NCBI RefSeq assembly: GCF_010500915.1
Contig: NZ_JAAAWP010000004.1
Span: 124,001-188,000 of the forward strand
Direction of reading: 5' to 3'
DNA from: Alteromonas hispanica
Lineage (GTDB): Bacteria; Pseudomonadota; Gammaproteobacteria; Enterobacterales; Alteromonadaceae
DNA length: 64,000 nucleotides
Shown here piece by piece: positions 18,025 through 28,012 of the stretch. Every line of letters begins with the position of its first letter. Within the stretch, counting starts at the first letter, position 1. The translations under genes were made by a program, and so were the position numbers. The notes beneath the pieces were generated by a model that saw only the letters and a list, made by a program, of their open reading frames with translations, was not told the DNA's origin and did no database searches.

Positions 18025-18802
18025 TCGTTTTAGCAGCAGCGTCGTCTGCTAATGCTTGCGAAGACTCATTATTAGCATCTTGTTCATTTGTTTGAACCGA
18101 CTTTTCAATGGACGCTAAAATTCCGCGCAAAATGTTAAGCTCTTGAGACTCAGGACGTGAGCGATTAAACAAACGACGTAACTTGGTCATAACCACACCA
18201 GGGTGGCTTTTGCGTATGAAAGAGGTTTTCTCCAACGTAGATTCTAAATGCACGTAAAAACGCTCTAAGTCTTCGTTCAAAGGATACTCTTCTTGAAATT
18301 CCGGAAAAGTTTCTCTATTCAAATAAGCCATGCGGATTTCATAACACAGGGTTTGCACCGCTGCGGCTAAGTTCAGCGAGCTGTATTCTGGATTAGCTGG
18401 GATACACATGTGAAAATGACACTGCTGCAGCTCTTCATTGGAAAGCCCGCTGTTCTCACGGCCAAAAACTAATGCTACAGGATACTTACTCACCTCCTGA
18501 ATCAACTTTTCACCACAGTCACGCGGGCCTAACATAGGCCATGAATGCGTGCGAGAGCGTGCAGAGGTACCTACAACTAAACCACAATCTTTCACAGCTT
18601 CTTCTAACGTGCCTACTATTTTCGCGTTAGCCAGCACATCACCGGCACCTGCAGCTAGCGCGCTTGCTTGGCCATCGGGTTCATTAACAGGGTCAACCAG
18701 ATACAGGCTACTTAACCCCATGGTTTTCATAGCGCGAGCCGTGGAGCCTATGTTTCCTGTGTGTGAAGTGTTGACCAAAATAATGCGAATATTCTCAAGC
18801 AT
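18005..18802 (-). CDS. trmJ: TrmJ, tRNA (cytidine/uridine-32-2'-O)-methyltransferase
   Basis: 265 residues, SPOUT class. The N-terminal SPOUT domain has [36 protein letters not shown] and the knot region [18 protein letters not shown] typical of TrmJ; the C-terminal part ends in a low-complexity acidic tail ([17 protein letters not shown]). It methylates the ribose at position 32 of several tRNAs. Divergent from suhB and upstream of cysE, the usual gammaproteobacterial order. Its stop lies inside a 16-bp repeat array, which may have lengthened the tail. Confidence 0.95.
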   Translation of the reverse strand: MLENIRIILVNTSHTGNIGSTARAMKTMGLSSLYLVDPVNEPDGQASALAAGAGDVLANAKIVGTLEEAVKDCGLVVGTSARSRTHSWPMLGPRDCGEKLIQEVSKYPVALVFGRENSGLSNEELQQCHFHMCIPANPEYSSLNLAAAVQTLCYEIRMAYLNRETFPEFQEEYPLNEDLERFYVHLESTLEKTSFIRKSHPGVVMTKLRRLFNRSRPESQELNILRGILASIEKSVQTNEQDANNESSQALADDAAAKTISQDDN

Positions 18803-19162
18803 GCTTACGATACCTACGTACTGACTAAATGTGATTAACGCTCTTTACGCTACACTTATTTTGCTTTTGTTAGGCTTAGAAGCTTTTCATGATAAAAGAC
18901 CAATTGCACACACGGTTATGCGCACAGTTGTTATTACAAAAGCAAGGAGCGTAGGAACGTCGTTATTGCCGGGAAGTGTAGCATAGCGGCGGTATAGATG
19001 GCGATATTTGGACAAAGCGAATGGTTTAAGATCAAGTCAGCTGAGGCAAATTCATTTGCATCATATGCCTATTCTGTTAAACTCCGCGCGTTTTCGAAAA
19101 TGATGAGCTATTTTTTATACAGTTCTTCATTTCATTGGTCTTTTACAATTGGTGGTTTATCT
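18803..19162 (+). other. trmJ-suhB divergent region and long suhB leader
   Basis: 360 bases between two divergent genes. A frame in phase with suhB stays open from 18998 but the added ~55 residues have no family counterpart and no ribosome-binding site. I see no terminator or clear promoter pair. A long untranslated suhB leader is possible. Confidence 0.5.
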
Positions 19163-19939
19163 ATGCATCCTATGCTGAATATTGCAGTGCGTGCTGCGCG
19201 TGCGGCTGGAACAGTTATTGTTCGTGGTTTTGAGAAACATAATGAAATTGCAACTGAGTCGAAAGGTCTTAACGACTTTGTTACTCAAGTTGATAAAGAC
19301 GCAGAACAAGCTGTTATCTATAAAATTCAGCAGTCATTTCCCAATCATTGCTTTTTAGGTGAAGAGTCAGGGGAAATATTGGGGTCAGATACAGATTATC
19401 AGTGGATAATCGACCCGCTAGATGGTACCGCCAATTTTGTGAAAGGCATTCCCCACTTTGCTGTATCTATCGCGCTTCTTCATAAGGGCCGTCTAGAGCA
19501 AGCGGTTGTATTCGATCCTATCCGAAGTGAATTATTTACTGCAAGCCGCGGTCAAGGTGCCCAGCTAAACGGTTACCGAATTCGTGCATCTAAGCCTCGC
19601 GACCTAAGCGAAACCATCATTGCTACTGGCCTGCCGTTTAAAAACAAATCACAGTTTGGCGAATATGCCCTTAGCCTCAATAAAATTTTCCATGAAGTGG
19701 GTGACTTGCGTCGTGCAGGCAGTGCCGCACTTGACCTTGCATACGTTGCTGCTGGCCGTCACGACGGTTATTACGAGCGCGGTGTTAAATCTTGGGATAT
19801 CGCTGCGGGCGAGCTTATCGTTCGTGAAGCAGGCGGTTTGGTGACAGACTTTAAAGGCGGAAACGACCCACTGCACAAGGGCGAAATCGTTGCTGGAAGC
19901 GGAAAGGTAGTTCAAGGTCTGGTTAAGCATCTTAAGTAA
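19163..19939 (+). CDS. suhB: SuhB, inositol-1-monophosphatase family
   Basis: 258 residues from MHPMLNIAVRAARAAG, where homology begins. Metal-binding motifs are GEESG, DPLDGTANFVKGIP and SWDIAAGELIVREAGG, all intact for Mg-dependent phosphatase chemistry. In E. coli SuhB also acts in the rRNA antitermination complex. GGTGG lies before the chosen ATG. The gene is followed by a strong terminator shared with the convergent secF. Confidence 0.95.
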   Translation: MHPMLNIAVRAARAAGTVIVRGFEKHNEIATESKGLNDFVTQVDKDAEQAVIYKIQQSFPNHCFLGEESGEILGSDTDYQWIIDPLDGTANFVKGIPHFAVSIALLHKGRLEQAVVFDPIRSELFTASRGQGAQLNGYRIRASKPRDLSETIIATGLPFKNKSQFGEYALSLNKIFHEVGDLRRAGSAALDLAYVAAGRHDGYYERGVKSWDIAAGELIVREAGGLVTDFKGGNDPLHKGEIVAGSGKVVQGLVKHLK

Positions 19940-20000
19940 ACTTTACTTATTATCTGTGTCTTACTTAAGTATCACTTAAGACAAAAGCGCAACAAATAAA

Positions 20001-20036
20001 AAAAGGTCGCTGTGAAAACAGCGACCTTTTGTTTTT
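20001..20036. terminator. Bidirectional terminator between suhB and secF
   Basis: 12-bp perfect stem AAAAGGTCGCTG / CAGCGACCTTTT with a 6-base loop. T-rich tracts follow on both strands (GTTTTT on plus; TTTATTT on minus), so it can end both suhB and the secDF operon. Confidence 0.88.
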
Positions 20037-20132
20037 ATACTTGATAAACGTAGCCAGAACAATTATTCAATCTATCAGGCAACGCTGTCTTTCTCTGGTA
20101 ATTGTACCAACTTTCATTTAAGCCAAACCGTT

Positions 20133-21071
20133 TTACAGCGGCTCTTGGTCAGCACCTTCCTTCTCCACCTGCGGTGGCATTAAGTCTTCTTTGCTAATAC
20201 CCAGTGCTAAAGCAACTGAGCTTGCAATGTAAACCGATGAGTAAGTACCTACTACCACACCAAATAATAGTGCTGTGGCAAAACCGTGAATTAATGCGCC
20301 ACCTTTATAGAACAAAGCAACCAACACTAAAACTGTGGTTAGTGAGGTAATTATTGTTCGGTTTAAGGTTTGGGTGAGTGAGATATTGATAATATCAATA
20401 GGCTCGCCCTTACGAATTTTGCGGAAGTTCTCGCGAATACGGTCTGATACAACAATAGTATCGTTGAGTGAGTAACCGATAACCGCCAGCACCGCTGCCA
20501 ATACTGTCAAATCGAATTCAATTTGCAGTACTGAGAATAAGCCCAAGGTTAAAATAACATCGTGGGCCAATGCAGACACTGAGCCTAGCGCGAAGCGCCA
20601 TTCGAAGCGCATTGCTACGTAAACCAAAATACAGATAAGTGCTACTAGCATAGCAAGACCGCCCTGCTCTGTTAACTCTTCACCAACATTTGGGCCAACA
20701 AATTCGATACGACGCATTTCAACTGCCGTACCGTCTGCTCTCAATGCGTCTATAACTTGATTACCAATAGTGACGGCTTTCACACCTTCGCGAGGCGCAA
20801 TGCGAATTAGCACGTCTTGGCTGCTACCAAAGTTTTGTACAATCGCATCTTCAAAGTCGGCGTTATTTAGCTGAACGCGAATAGATTCTAAATTCGCACT
20901 GTCTTCATAACCCACTTCAATAAGCGTACCGCCGGTGAAATCTAGGCCCCAATTTAAGCTGTTAACGCCTAATGAAACGATAGAGCCTAAAATAAGTAGG
21001 GTTGATAGCACCATCGCAGGTATGCGAAGGCGCATGAAATTAACGGTTTCGGATAGTTTTAATAATTGCAT
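20133..21071 (-). CDS. secF: SecF, protein-export membrane subunit
   Basis: 312 residues. Six membrane segments: one near the N-terminus, a periplasmic P-domain (GLDFTGGTLIEVGYE ... VGPNVGEELTEQGG), then five segments including GYSLNDTIVVSDRIREN, the SecD/F signature. With SecD it uses the proton motive force to help complete translocation through SecYEG. A strong TAAGGAG site precedes the ATG, 10 bases after secD. Confidence 0.96.
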   Translation of the reverse strand: MQLLKLSETVNFMRLRIPAMVLSTLLILGSIVSLGVNSLNWGLDFTGGTLIEVGYEDSANLESIRVQLNNADFEDAIVQNFGSSQDVLIRIAPREGVKAVTIGNQVIDALRADGTAVEMRRIEFVGPNVGEELTEQGGLAMLVALICILVYVAMRFEWRFALGSVSALAHDVILTLGLFSVLQIEFDLTVLAAVLAVIGYSLNDTIVVSDRIRENFRKIRKGEPIDIINISLTQTLNRTIITSLTTVLVLVALFYKGGALIHGFATALLFGVVVGTYSSVYIASSVALALGISKEDLMPPQVEKEGADQEPL

Positions 21072-21081
21072 GTTACGCTCC

Positions 21082-22926
21082 TTAAATCGCCAATTTCTCT
21101 AGACGTTTTCCACCATATACAGCGTTAACAATAACGCGCGTAACTAAAATAGCGGTAAACATAGAAGTGGCAATACCAATCATAAGCGTAATAGAGAACC
21201 CTTTAATTGGACCTGTACCCACTGCGAACAAAATAAGCCCCGCAATGAAGGTAGTAATGTTGGCATCTAAAATAGTCGAAAATGCGCTGTCGTACCCGTG
21301 GTGTATAGCTTGCTGCGGGCTGCGACCGTCTCGCAGTTCCTCTCGGATTCGCTCGAAGATAAGCACGTTAGCATCTACCGCCATACCAACGGTAAGTACA
21401 ATACCAGCCATACCAGGCAGGGTTAATGTTGCCCCTGGTATCATAGACATAATGCCCACAATCATGACCAAGTTAGTCACCAGCGCAACGTTAGCCACAA
21501 TACCGAAGGCTTTGTAATACACCAGCATAAAGGCAAGTACTGCTAGCAAACCATAAACAATGGCCTGTGTGCCAAGTTCAATGTTTTCTTTACCTAAGCT
21601 TGGGCCCACTGTGCGTTCTTCAACAATTTGAATAGGCGCGATAAGTGCACCAGCACGAAGAAGTAACGCAAGGTCGCGGGCTTCTTTTGGCGAGTCTAAA
21701 CCTGTAATTTGGAACTTACTGCCAAGCTGAGCGCGGATGGTGGCAACAGAGATAACTTGCTCTTCTTTTTCAAAGATAAGCTTGTCTTCTTTATTGCGCT
21801 CGCCAGTGGCTTTATATTCAATGAAAACAGTTGCCATTGGCTTACCGATGTTGCCGCGAGTAGAGCGCGACATTTTGTTTCCGCCTTCAGAATCTAGCGA
21901 GATGTTTACATTGGGTAGGCCGTATTCGTCTACACCGCTGTTTGCATCAATAATGTGGCTACCAGTAAGCATGATGCGCTTTTCTAATAGCTGCGGTACG
22001 CCCTGCTGGTCTTCAATAATTTGAGAGCCAGGAGGCACGCGACCGTTTAATGCATCGCGAACATCGTTTTTCGGATCCAACATACGAAACTCAAGCGTTG
22101 CCGTAGCGTTCAAAATCTCTTTTGCACGCGCTGTATCTTGAATACCGGGTAATTGAACCACAATACGATCGGCACCCTGCTTTTGAACAAGCGGCTCGGC
22201 CACACCTAATTGGTTTACACGGTTGCGGATAATTGTGATGTTTTGCTTCACTGCATTATCACGAATTTCTTGCAGCTTGCTTTCAGCAAACGTTGCGCGC
22301 AACGTCAATTCACCAACTTCATCAAACGTAAGGTCACGGCTTTGATTACGGAGGAAAAACTTCGCTTTATCTAACGCATCTTCATCGCGAAAGGTAATGT
22401 CGATATGGTTGCCCACTTGTTTTACACCACGGTAGCGAATCTCTTCACCACGAAGTGATGTTCTGAATCCACTTTCTGCATCTTCAAGGGATTTAGTGAT
22501 TACCTCTGACATATCAACTTCCATAAGGAAGTGAACGCCACCACGAAGATCTAGACCTAACTTCATCGGCGTGCCTCCCAGACTTTCAAGCCATTCTGGC
22601 GTGTCTGGGGCGAGGTTCATTGCAACAAAATAATCGTCACCAAGGAGGCGTTCTAGCGTTTCACGAGCAATAAGCTGTGTATCTGAATCGGAAACTCGAA
22701 CTAGAATTTGGTCATTTTCGAATTCGATGCGTTTTGGCGTTATCGACTTTTCAGCCAACGCAGTTTTAACTTGCTCAACCATTGATTGAGTAACAACAGC
22801 GTCGCGGCCTGCGGAAATTTGAACGGCGTGATCTTCGCCGTAAATATTGGGAAGAGCGTAAAGTGCACACATTGCAACCACAATAAGCGCACTTAACACT
22901 TTCCATATTGAATTTTTGTTTAGCAC
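21082..22926 (-). CDS. secD: SecD, protein-export membrane subunit
   Basis: 614 residues from a GTG start at 22926 ([17 protein letters not shown]), which matches the family N-terminus and has AAGGA seven bases upstream. Earlier in-frame starts lack both. Motifs are [16 protein letters not shown], the periplasmic region, and [18 protein letters not shown] in the membrane part. The length equals E. coli SecD (615). It lies between yajC and secF in the usual operon. Confidence 0.96.
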   Translation of the reverse strand: MLNKNSIWKVLSALIVVAMCALYALPNIYGEDHAVQISAGRDAVVTQSMVEQVKTALAEKSITPKRIEFENDQILVRVSDSDTQLIARETLERLLGDDYFVAMNLAPDTPEWLESLGGTPMKLGLDLRGGVHFLMEVDMSEVITKSLEDAESGFRTSLRGEEIRYRGVKQVGNHIDITFRDEDALDKAKFFLRNQSRDLTFDEVGELTLRATFAESKLQEIRDNAVKQNITIIRNRVNQLGVAEPLVQKQGADRIVVQLPGIQDTARAKEILNATATLEFRMLDPKNDVRDALNGRVPPGSQIIEDQQGVPQLLEKRIMLTGSHIIDANSGVDEYGLPNVNISLDSEGGNKMSRSTRGNIGKPMATVFIEYKATGERNKEDKLIFEKEEQVISVATIRAQLGSKFQITGLDSPKEARDLALLLRAGALIAPIQIVEERTVGPSLGKENIELGTQAIVYGLLAVLAFMLVYYKAFGIVANVALVTNLVMIVGIMSMIPGATLTLPGMAGIVLTVGMAVDANVLIFERIREELRDGRSPQQAIHHGYDSAFSTILDANITTFIAGLILFAVGTGPIKGFSITLMIGIATSMFTAILVTRVIVNAVYGGKRLEKLAI

Positions 22927-22981
22927 TGGATAATCCTTTCGTGCCAACGCCAAGCAGCAACTTGGCGCCGACGTTTGTTAC

Positions 22982-23320
22982 TTACAGCGACTTCATTGTG
23001 CCTTTTGGCAATACAGCAGTCACTGAAGATTTCTGTACAACGATGTTGCTTGCTTCGTTAAGCGCTACTTCAATAAAGTCTTTATCGTCGGCTACCTTAG
23101 TAATTTTTCCTACTAGGCCACCTTGCGTAAGCACTTCGTCGCCTTTACTTAGTGAAGCTACTAAGTTTTTGTGCTCTTTTACGCGCTTAGCTTGTGGGCG
23201 ATAAAGAAGAAAGTAAAAAATTAAACCGAAAACGGCCAACATAATTAGCATTTCCATGCCACCGCCTTGAGATGCACCACCAGCAGATTGCGCGTATGCG
23301 TTTGAGATAAATAGACTCAT
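22982..23320 (-). CDS. yajC: YajC, SecDF-associated membrane protein
   Basis: 112 residues: one membrane segment (about 22-40, LIMLAVFGLIFYFLLYRPQ) and a small cytosolic domain (VASLSKGDEVLTQGGLVGKI). Forms a complex with SecD and SecF. GGGGA serves as ribosome-binding site. Gene order tgt-yajC-secD-secF is conserved in gammaproteobacteria. Confidence 0.95.
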   Translation of the reverse strand: MSLFISNAYAQSAGGASQGGGMEMLIMLAVFGLIFYFLLYRPQAKRVKEHKNLVASLSKGDEVLTQGGLVGKITKVADDKDFIEVALNEASNIVVQKSSVTAVLPKGTMKSL

Positions 23321-23371
23321 AAAATTCCCCGAGTATTGTTGTTATTTAAATATTTTCTTTGTTTTTCAACA

Positions 23372-24526
<1,155 letters not shown>

Positions 24527-24769
24527 CTATTTTTGCTTTTAGCAACAACAAAAAGTGCGCTTGGTAAAAACCTGCGCCCGATATAAAAGCTTTAATATCT
24601 ACACTTACTACCGCTTAATAAGATTGAAGCTTGTTATAGCTCGACGCTTATTAAAGACCGAGCGCTGGACAATAAAAATAATTGCGCGAGATTATACCAG
24701 CAATTTGTATGAGATCATGCCTTGTATCTATATTTCTACTGAAGTGAACGAATAAGAAGGAACTTTTCG

Positions 24770-25819
24770 CTATTCGCCTTTTTCTATAAACATGGAATCA
24801 CCGTAGCTAAAGAACCTGTATTCCTTCTCAATAGCCTCTTGATAGGCTTTCATAACATGGTCTTTGGTGGCAAAGGCACTGATAAGCATCATGAGTGTAG
24901 ATTCTGGCAAGTGAAAGTTGGTAAACATGGCGTCAACCACCTTAAACTCAAAGCCAGGATATATAAAAATTTCGGTGTCGTCGTAGAAAGGCCCGATAAC
25001 ATTATCTTCTTTGCGCTCAGTGCTGAATTTTGCCGCAGACTCTAATGAACGTACCGACGTTGTGCCTACCGCAATAACCCTTTTACCGGCGGCTTTTGTT
25101 TGTAGCACTGCATCTACAACTTCCTGAGGCACCTCTGCATACTCTGCGTGCATTTTGTGTTCTGTTATGTCGTCCACACGCACGGGTTGGAAAGTACCTG
25201 CACCTACATGCAAAGTAACAAACACTAAATTAACGCCCTTTTCTTTCAGTGCATTCAGTATTTCGTCATCGAAGTGAAGGCCCGCTGTTGGCGCTGCAAC
25301 AGCACCCGGCTTTTCGTTGTACACCGTTTGATAGCGCTCTTTATCTGAGCTTTCATCGGGCCTGTCTATGTAAGGTGGTAGCGGCATATGACCGTGAGCT
25401 TCGAGTAACTCAAGCACAGTTTCATCATGGTCGAATTGCAGAATAAACAGCGCATCATCTCGACCTGTAACCGTCACGTTTACTTTATCTTCTAGCACCA
25501 GCTTAGTACCAGGCTTAGGCGCTTTACTTGCTCTTACATGAGCAAGGGCACAATTGTTACCTGTAATGCGCTCAATCAGTACCTCTACCTGTCCACCCGT
25601 TTCTTTTTTGCCCAGCAAGCGCGCTGGAATGACACGAGTATTATTGAAAACCAACAGATCACCGGGTTCAACAAGGTCAACCATGTCAGCAAACATTGAG
25701 TGCGCCACATCTCCCGTTTTACCGTCTAGGCGCAGAAGCCTACTTGCAGCTCGTTGTTCAGTAGGATATTTTGCTATTAGTTTTTCGGGAAGTTCAAAGC
25801 TAAAATCAGAAAGTTTCAT
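24770..25819 (-). CDS. queA: QueA, S-adenosylmethionine:tRNA ribosyltransferase-isomerase
   Basis: 349 residues. It converts preQ1-34 in tRNA to epoxyqueuosine, the step after Tgt. Typical blocks are [62 protein letters not shown] and [18 protein letters not shown]. First gene of the queA-tgt-yajC-secD-secF run; the 285-base gap to tgt may hold another promoter, though I could not identify one. Confidence 0.97.
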   Translation of the reverse strand: MKLSDFSFELPEKLIAKYPTEQRAASRLLRLDGKTGDVAHSMFADMVDLVEPGDLLVFNNTRVIPARLLGKKETGGQVEVLIERITGNNCALAHVRASKAPKPGTKLVLEDKVNVTVTGRDDALFILQFDHDETVLELLEAHGHMPLPPYIDRPDESSDKERYQTVYNEKPGAVAAPTAGLHFDDEILNALKEKGVNLVFVTLHVGAGTFQPVRVDDITEHKMHAEYAEVPQEVVDAVLQTKAAGKRVIAVGTTSVRSLESAAKFSTERKEDNVIGPFYDDTEIFIYPGFEFKVVDAMFTNFHLPESTLMMLISAFATKDHVMKAYQEAIEKEYRFFSYGDSMFIEKGE

Positions 25820-25920
25820 AACGTTACGGCGTACTCTATTAGAATTTAAAAATGTATAAGATTGGATAATTCATTATAAAATCACATACCTAACAACATT
25901 GCTCAAAATTAGCGCAATCA

Positions 25921-25938
25921 ATCTTAATCGGTTAAGAT
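25921..25938. promoter_or_regulatory. Dyad overlapping a possible -10 element
   Basis: Perfect ATCTTAA-TCGG-TTAAGAT palindrome. Its right end contains TAAGAT (25933-25938), a fair -10 for plus-strand transcription of the putative small RNA. It could be an operator on that promoter. Confidence 0.4.
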
Positions 25939-25944
25939 ACTTGT

Positions 25945-26025
25945 CAGATAGTGATGACGTTCTCCCTGACAATTCTTTATCTTTTTTATTCCCTTTTGAT
26001 ACCCAGCATTGCTGGGTATTTTTTT
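25945..26025 (+). ncRNA. Putative small RNA between queA and the DUF6471 gene
   Basis: An orphan stretch of about 80 bases that ends in an excellent terminator, though no gene precedes it on this strand. It starts near a stem TTGTCAG / CTGACAA (25941-25947 with 25966-25972, 18-base loop), then a U-rich single-stranded stretch, then the terminator hairpin. This is the general build of Hfq-type small RNAs. I do not recognise it as a known one. The start is inferred from the possible -10 at 25933-25938 (the -35 is weak). Confidence 0.45.
25999..26025 (+). terminator. Rho-independent terminator without an upstream gene
   Basis: 9-bp perfect stem ATACCCAGC / GCTGGGTAT with a 3-base loop and a T6 tract on the plus strand. 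The minus strand lacks a T tract, so it does not serve the DUF6471 gene. Confidence 0.85.
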
Positions 26026-26040
26026 ATCTGCTGTCTTTAT

Positions 26041-26112
26041 CTACTGCGAAATCTGCCGCGTGATCTACCGAGAGAACCACCGAGAGAGCTACCGAGAGAG
26101 CTACTCGCGTTC
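26041..26112. repeat. 12-bp tandem repeat
   Basis: Six 12-bp units starting at 26041, 26053, 26065, 26077, 26089 and 26101. The middle three are nearly identical (type CTACCGAGAGAG) and the outer ones decayed. It lies between the putative small RNA and the end of the DUF6471 gene. Confidence 0.8.
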
Positions 26113-26188
26113 TCAACAAGCATGCTCTTAAGCTTATAGTGTTAGTTCATTGCTTTGCTGCATAGTTTACCTAACTTACGCGCTAAGG

Positions 26189-26476
26189 TCAGTAAGCATT
26201 AAGGTCAGTCAGGATCTCTTCTAAAACCGAGGCATCTATTGGCCTAGCTTTTAACACTAAAAGTATTTGAAGCAGTAAATCTGCTCCCATTATTCCCTTA
26301 TTCACTTTATTCCTTAAATTATCAGCGCTTTGCTCTATACCAATGGCAGCAAGACGCTGGCTCAAATCTTGATACTTCACACCGCGTACTGACATTTCTG
26401 ATTTAACAACCCGTGCCACGGTTTGTCTCCACGCATTTTTTGCACTCAGTTCGCTCTCCAAAACCACCTCCACCAC
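26189..26476 (-). CDS. DUF6471-type small protein, possible HTH regulator
   Basis: 95 residues, recognised as a DUF6471-like protein of unknown function. The middle (residues ~30-75: MSVRGVKYQDLSQRLAAIGI ... NLRNKVNKGIMGADLLLQIL) reads like an XRE-type helix-turn-helix, suggesting DNA binding (inference). Divergent from the yjf operon, with palindromes between. The start is uncertain: GTG at 26476 has no good ribosome-binding site, while a TTG at 26464 follows GGAGG by five bases. Confidence 0.75.
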   Translation of the reverse strand: MVEVVLESELSAKNAWRQTVARVVKSEMSVRGVKYQDLSQRLAAIGIEQSADNLRNKVNKGIMGADLLLQILLVLKARPIDASVLEEILTDLNAY

Positions 26477-26520
26477 TAAACCACACCACTAGACTGCACC
26501 CATTTGTGAATCATTGTTTA

Positions 26521-26557
26521 CAAAAACACACTTTTTTACACTTATGAAGTGTTTTTG
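26521..26557. promoter_or_regulatory. Nested palindromes between the DUF6471 gene and yjfI
   Basis: An outer inverted repeat CAAAAACAC / GTGTTTTTG (26521-26529 and 26549-26557) encloses ACACTT-ATG-AAGTGT (26538-26552). It sits directly upstream of a possible yjfI promoter and near the divergent start, so it may be the operator of a local regulator. Confidence 0.4.
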
Positions 26558-26560
26558 TTA

Positions 26561-26590
26561 TTGACGATTATGGCACAAAGGATCTACACT
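26561..26590 (+). promoter_or_regulatory. Possible promoter of the yjfI-pspA operon
   Basis: TTGACG (26561-26566), an 18-base spacer and TACACT (26585-26590). Adjacent to the nested palindromes. The leader to the yjfI start would be about 120 bases. A sigma54 -24/-12 pair, usual for some pspA operons, was looked for and not found. Confidence 0.35.
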
Positions 26591-26717
26591 TCAAGTCAAG
26601 ATGTTGGCGTATGTGAAAAATACTGGTTACAGTAGCAATTGCTAAAGGCGTATTAACCTAGCAACTGACATTGATTCACATACGACATTATCGCTTCAAT
26701 CATTTAAGGAGAACACT

Positions 26718-27107
26718 ATGAGTTGGGAACTGGAAAGCATCGAAACCTTATTAAAAGAGGTAGATGACTTTGTGGTAACACGAGAAGAGAACTGCTTACT
26801 CATTGCAAATCAAGACGGCATAGACGCTTGGCTAGCAATAAGCGGTGAACAAATAATAGTAGAAAGCCTATTATTTTCCGCCTCTGAAGTTAAAGACAAA
26901 GCCGCTCTTGACCATGAAATTCTGTCATCTCATATGGTGTTTCCACTCACCACGGTAGGTATTTCTACAATAGGTGGAGATGAATACTACACCGCTTTTG
27001 GCGCATTAAGTGCGCAGTCAAAAAGCGAAAGTATCATTATTGAAGTTGAAACCTTGTTTCAGAATGTCGCATCGTTTTTAGATGCTTACGAAATTCACCT
27101 TAACTAA
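26718..27107 (+). CDS. yjfI: YjfI, DUF2170 family
   Basis: 129 residues, cytosolic, no signal peptide. It resembles E. coli YjfI (DUF2170), a protein of unknown mechanism always encoded beside a PspA-like protein. Acidic overall, with the family-like stretch LLKEVDDFVVTREENCLLIAN and a central HEILSSHMVFPLTTVGIS block. Strong AAGGAG ribosome-binding site. First gene of the yjfIJ-channel-yjfKLMC run, 23 bases before pspA. Confidence 0.85.
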   Translation: MSWELESIETLLKEVDDFVVTREENCLLIANQDGIDAWLAISGEQIIVESLLFSASEVKDKAALDHEILSSHMVFPLTTVGISTIGGDEYYTAFGALSAQSKSESIIIEVETLFQNVASFLDAYEIHLN

Positions 27108-27130
27108 AATTTTCTTTTAAGGAGAAGCAT

Positions 27131-27811
27131 ATGTCAGTGTGGAAAAAATTAATTACCGCTGTGAAAGGTGGCGCTACCGAAGCCGCTCAGTCTGTTGCCG
27201 ATAGCCAGGCTATTCGAATTCTGGAGCAAGAAATTAGAGAAGCAAAAGAGGAATTACGCAAGTCTGATCACGCTCGCACGCAAATTCTTGCTAAGTGTAA
27301 GCTTTCGCAACAAAAGGTAGAGAGCTTCAATGCATCTATTGCTGAATACGAAGCACACGCGAGAAAAGCGGTGGATAGCGATCGTCAGTTAGCGCTAGAT
27401 TGTGCACAAAAAGTATCAGAGTTGAGTGAAGAGCGAGCGCAAGAGCAATCGTACTTAGATCAGTTCAAACAGTCGGAGAAACAACTGGCGCACAATATTC
27501 AGCAAGCAAAAGCGAATCTTCGTCGCTTAGAGCAGCAGGTTGATATGGTGAAAGCGACAGAAAGCGTGCAAAAGGCTCAAGTGGCCGTGTCATCAAGACA
27601 CATGGGCGCGAACAGCAAAATGAAGACAGCGACGGAATCTTTGTCTCGCATTCAGGACAAACAGAAACTGCGCAATGCCGAACTTCAGGCCGCAGAAGAG
27701 CTGGCAAGCGAAGAGTCTAGCAGCGACCTTGAAAAGCGTCTTGCCGAAGCTGGCATTAAAGGCGGCAAAACGTCTGCCGACGATGAGCTTGCTAGAATTT
27801 TAGGTAAGTAG
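27131..27811 (+). CDS. yjfJ: PspA/IM30-family protein (YjfJ)
   Basis: 226 residues, almost entirely helical and coiled coil with heptad patterns (QAIRILEQEIREAKEELRKS ... LEQQVDMVKATESVQKA). This is the ESCRT-III-like fold of PspA/Vipp1, which binds stressed inner membranes and forms rods or rings. The C-terminus (EKRLAEAGIKGGKTSADDELARIL) is the YjfJ type. Strong AAGGAG site. A terminator follows immediately, so the channel and later genes may be expressed at a lower level or from another start. Confidence 0.92.
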   Translation: MSVWKKLITAVKGGATEAAQSVADSQAIRILEQEIREAKEELRKSDHARTQILAKCKLSQQKVESFNASIAEYEAHARKAVDSDRQLALDCAQKVSELSEERAQEQSYLDQFKQSEKQLAHNIQQAKANLRRLEQQVDMVKATESVQKAQVAVSSRHMGANSKMKTATESLSRIQDKQKLRNAELQAAEELASEESSSDLEKRLAEAGIKGGKTSADDELARILGK

Positions 27812-27823
27812 TAATAACAAATC

Positions 27824-27853
27824 AAAGGGGAGCTTAGCAGCTCCCCTTTTTTT
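27824..27853 (+). terminator. Terminator inside the yjf gene run
   Basis: 11-bp perfect stem AAAGGGGAGCT / AGCTCCCCTTT with a 4-base loop and a T7 tract, right after pspA and before the channel gene. Confidence 0.88.
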
Positions 27854-28012
27854 GCTAGTAAAAAACACTTAGTGGGCGTGACTCTTAACACACGCCTTGT
27901 CTAGACGGCACAAAGACCGTTGCGACTATCAAAAGCAACGTTCAACATCCCCTAGACAAATCAAAGGCTTCAGGGCACAGTAGCAGCACGCATAACAGGG
28001 GTTGTTTCGTTT

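Larger units (their letters stand above)
25820..26188. other. queA-DUF6471 gene intergenic region
   Basis: 369 bases with no credible coding sequence but several structures, listed separately: a perfect dyad at 25921-25938, a putative small transcript ending in a strong terminator (25945-26025), and six 12-bp repeats (26041-26112). A frame across the repeats would encode an LPRE/LPRD repeat peptide; it has no ribosome-binding site and crosses the terminator, so I do not call it. Confidence 0.6.

Noticed and set aside
18998-19162. 55-residue extension of SuhB
   Set aside because: No family counterpart and no ribosome-binding site; SuhB homology begins at MHPMLNIA.
25951-26139. Open frame encoding a hydrophobic start and an LPRD/LPRE repeat peptide
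   Set aside because: It runs through a strong terminator, has no ribosome-binding site, and its repeat is simply the translation of the 12-bp DNA array.
26561-26717. Sigma54 promoter for the pspA-like operon
   Set aside because: TGGCAC near 26575 and TGG...TTGC near 26624 do not have the fixed GG-N10-GC spacing.
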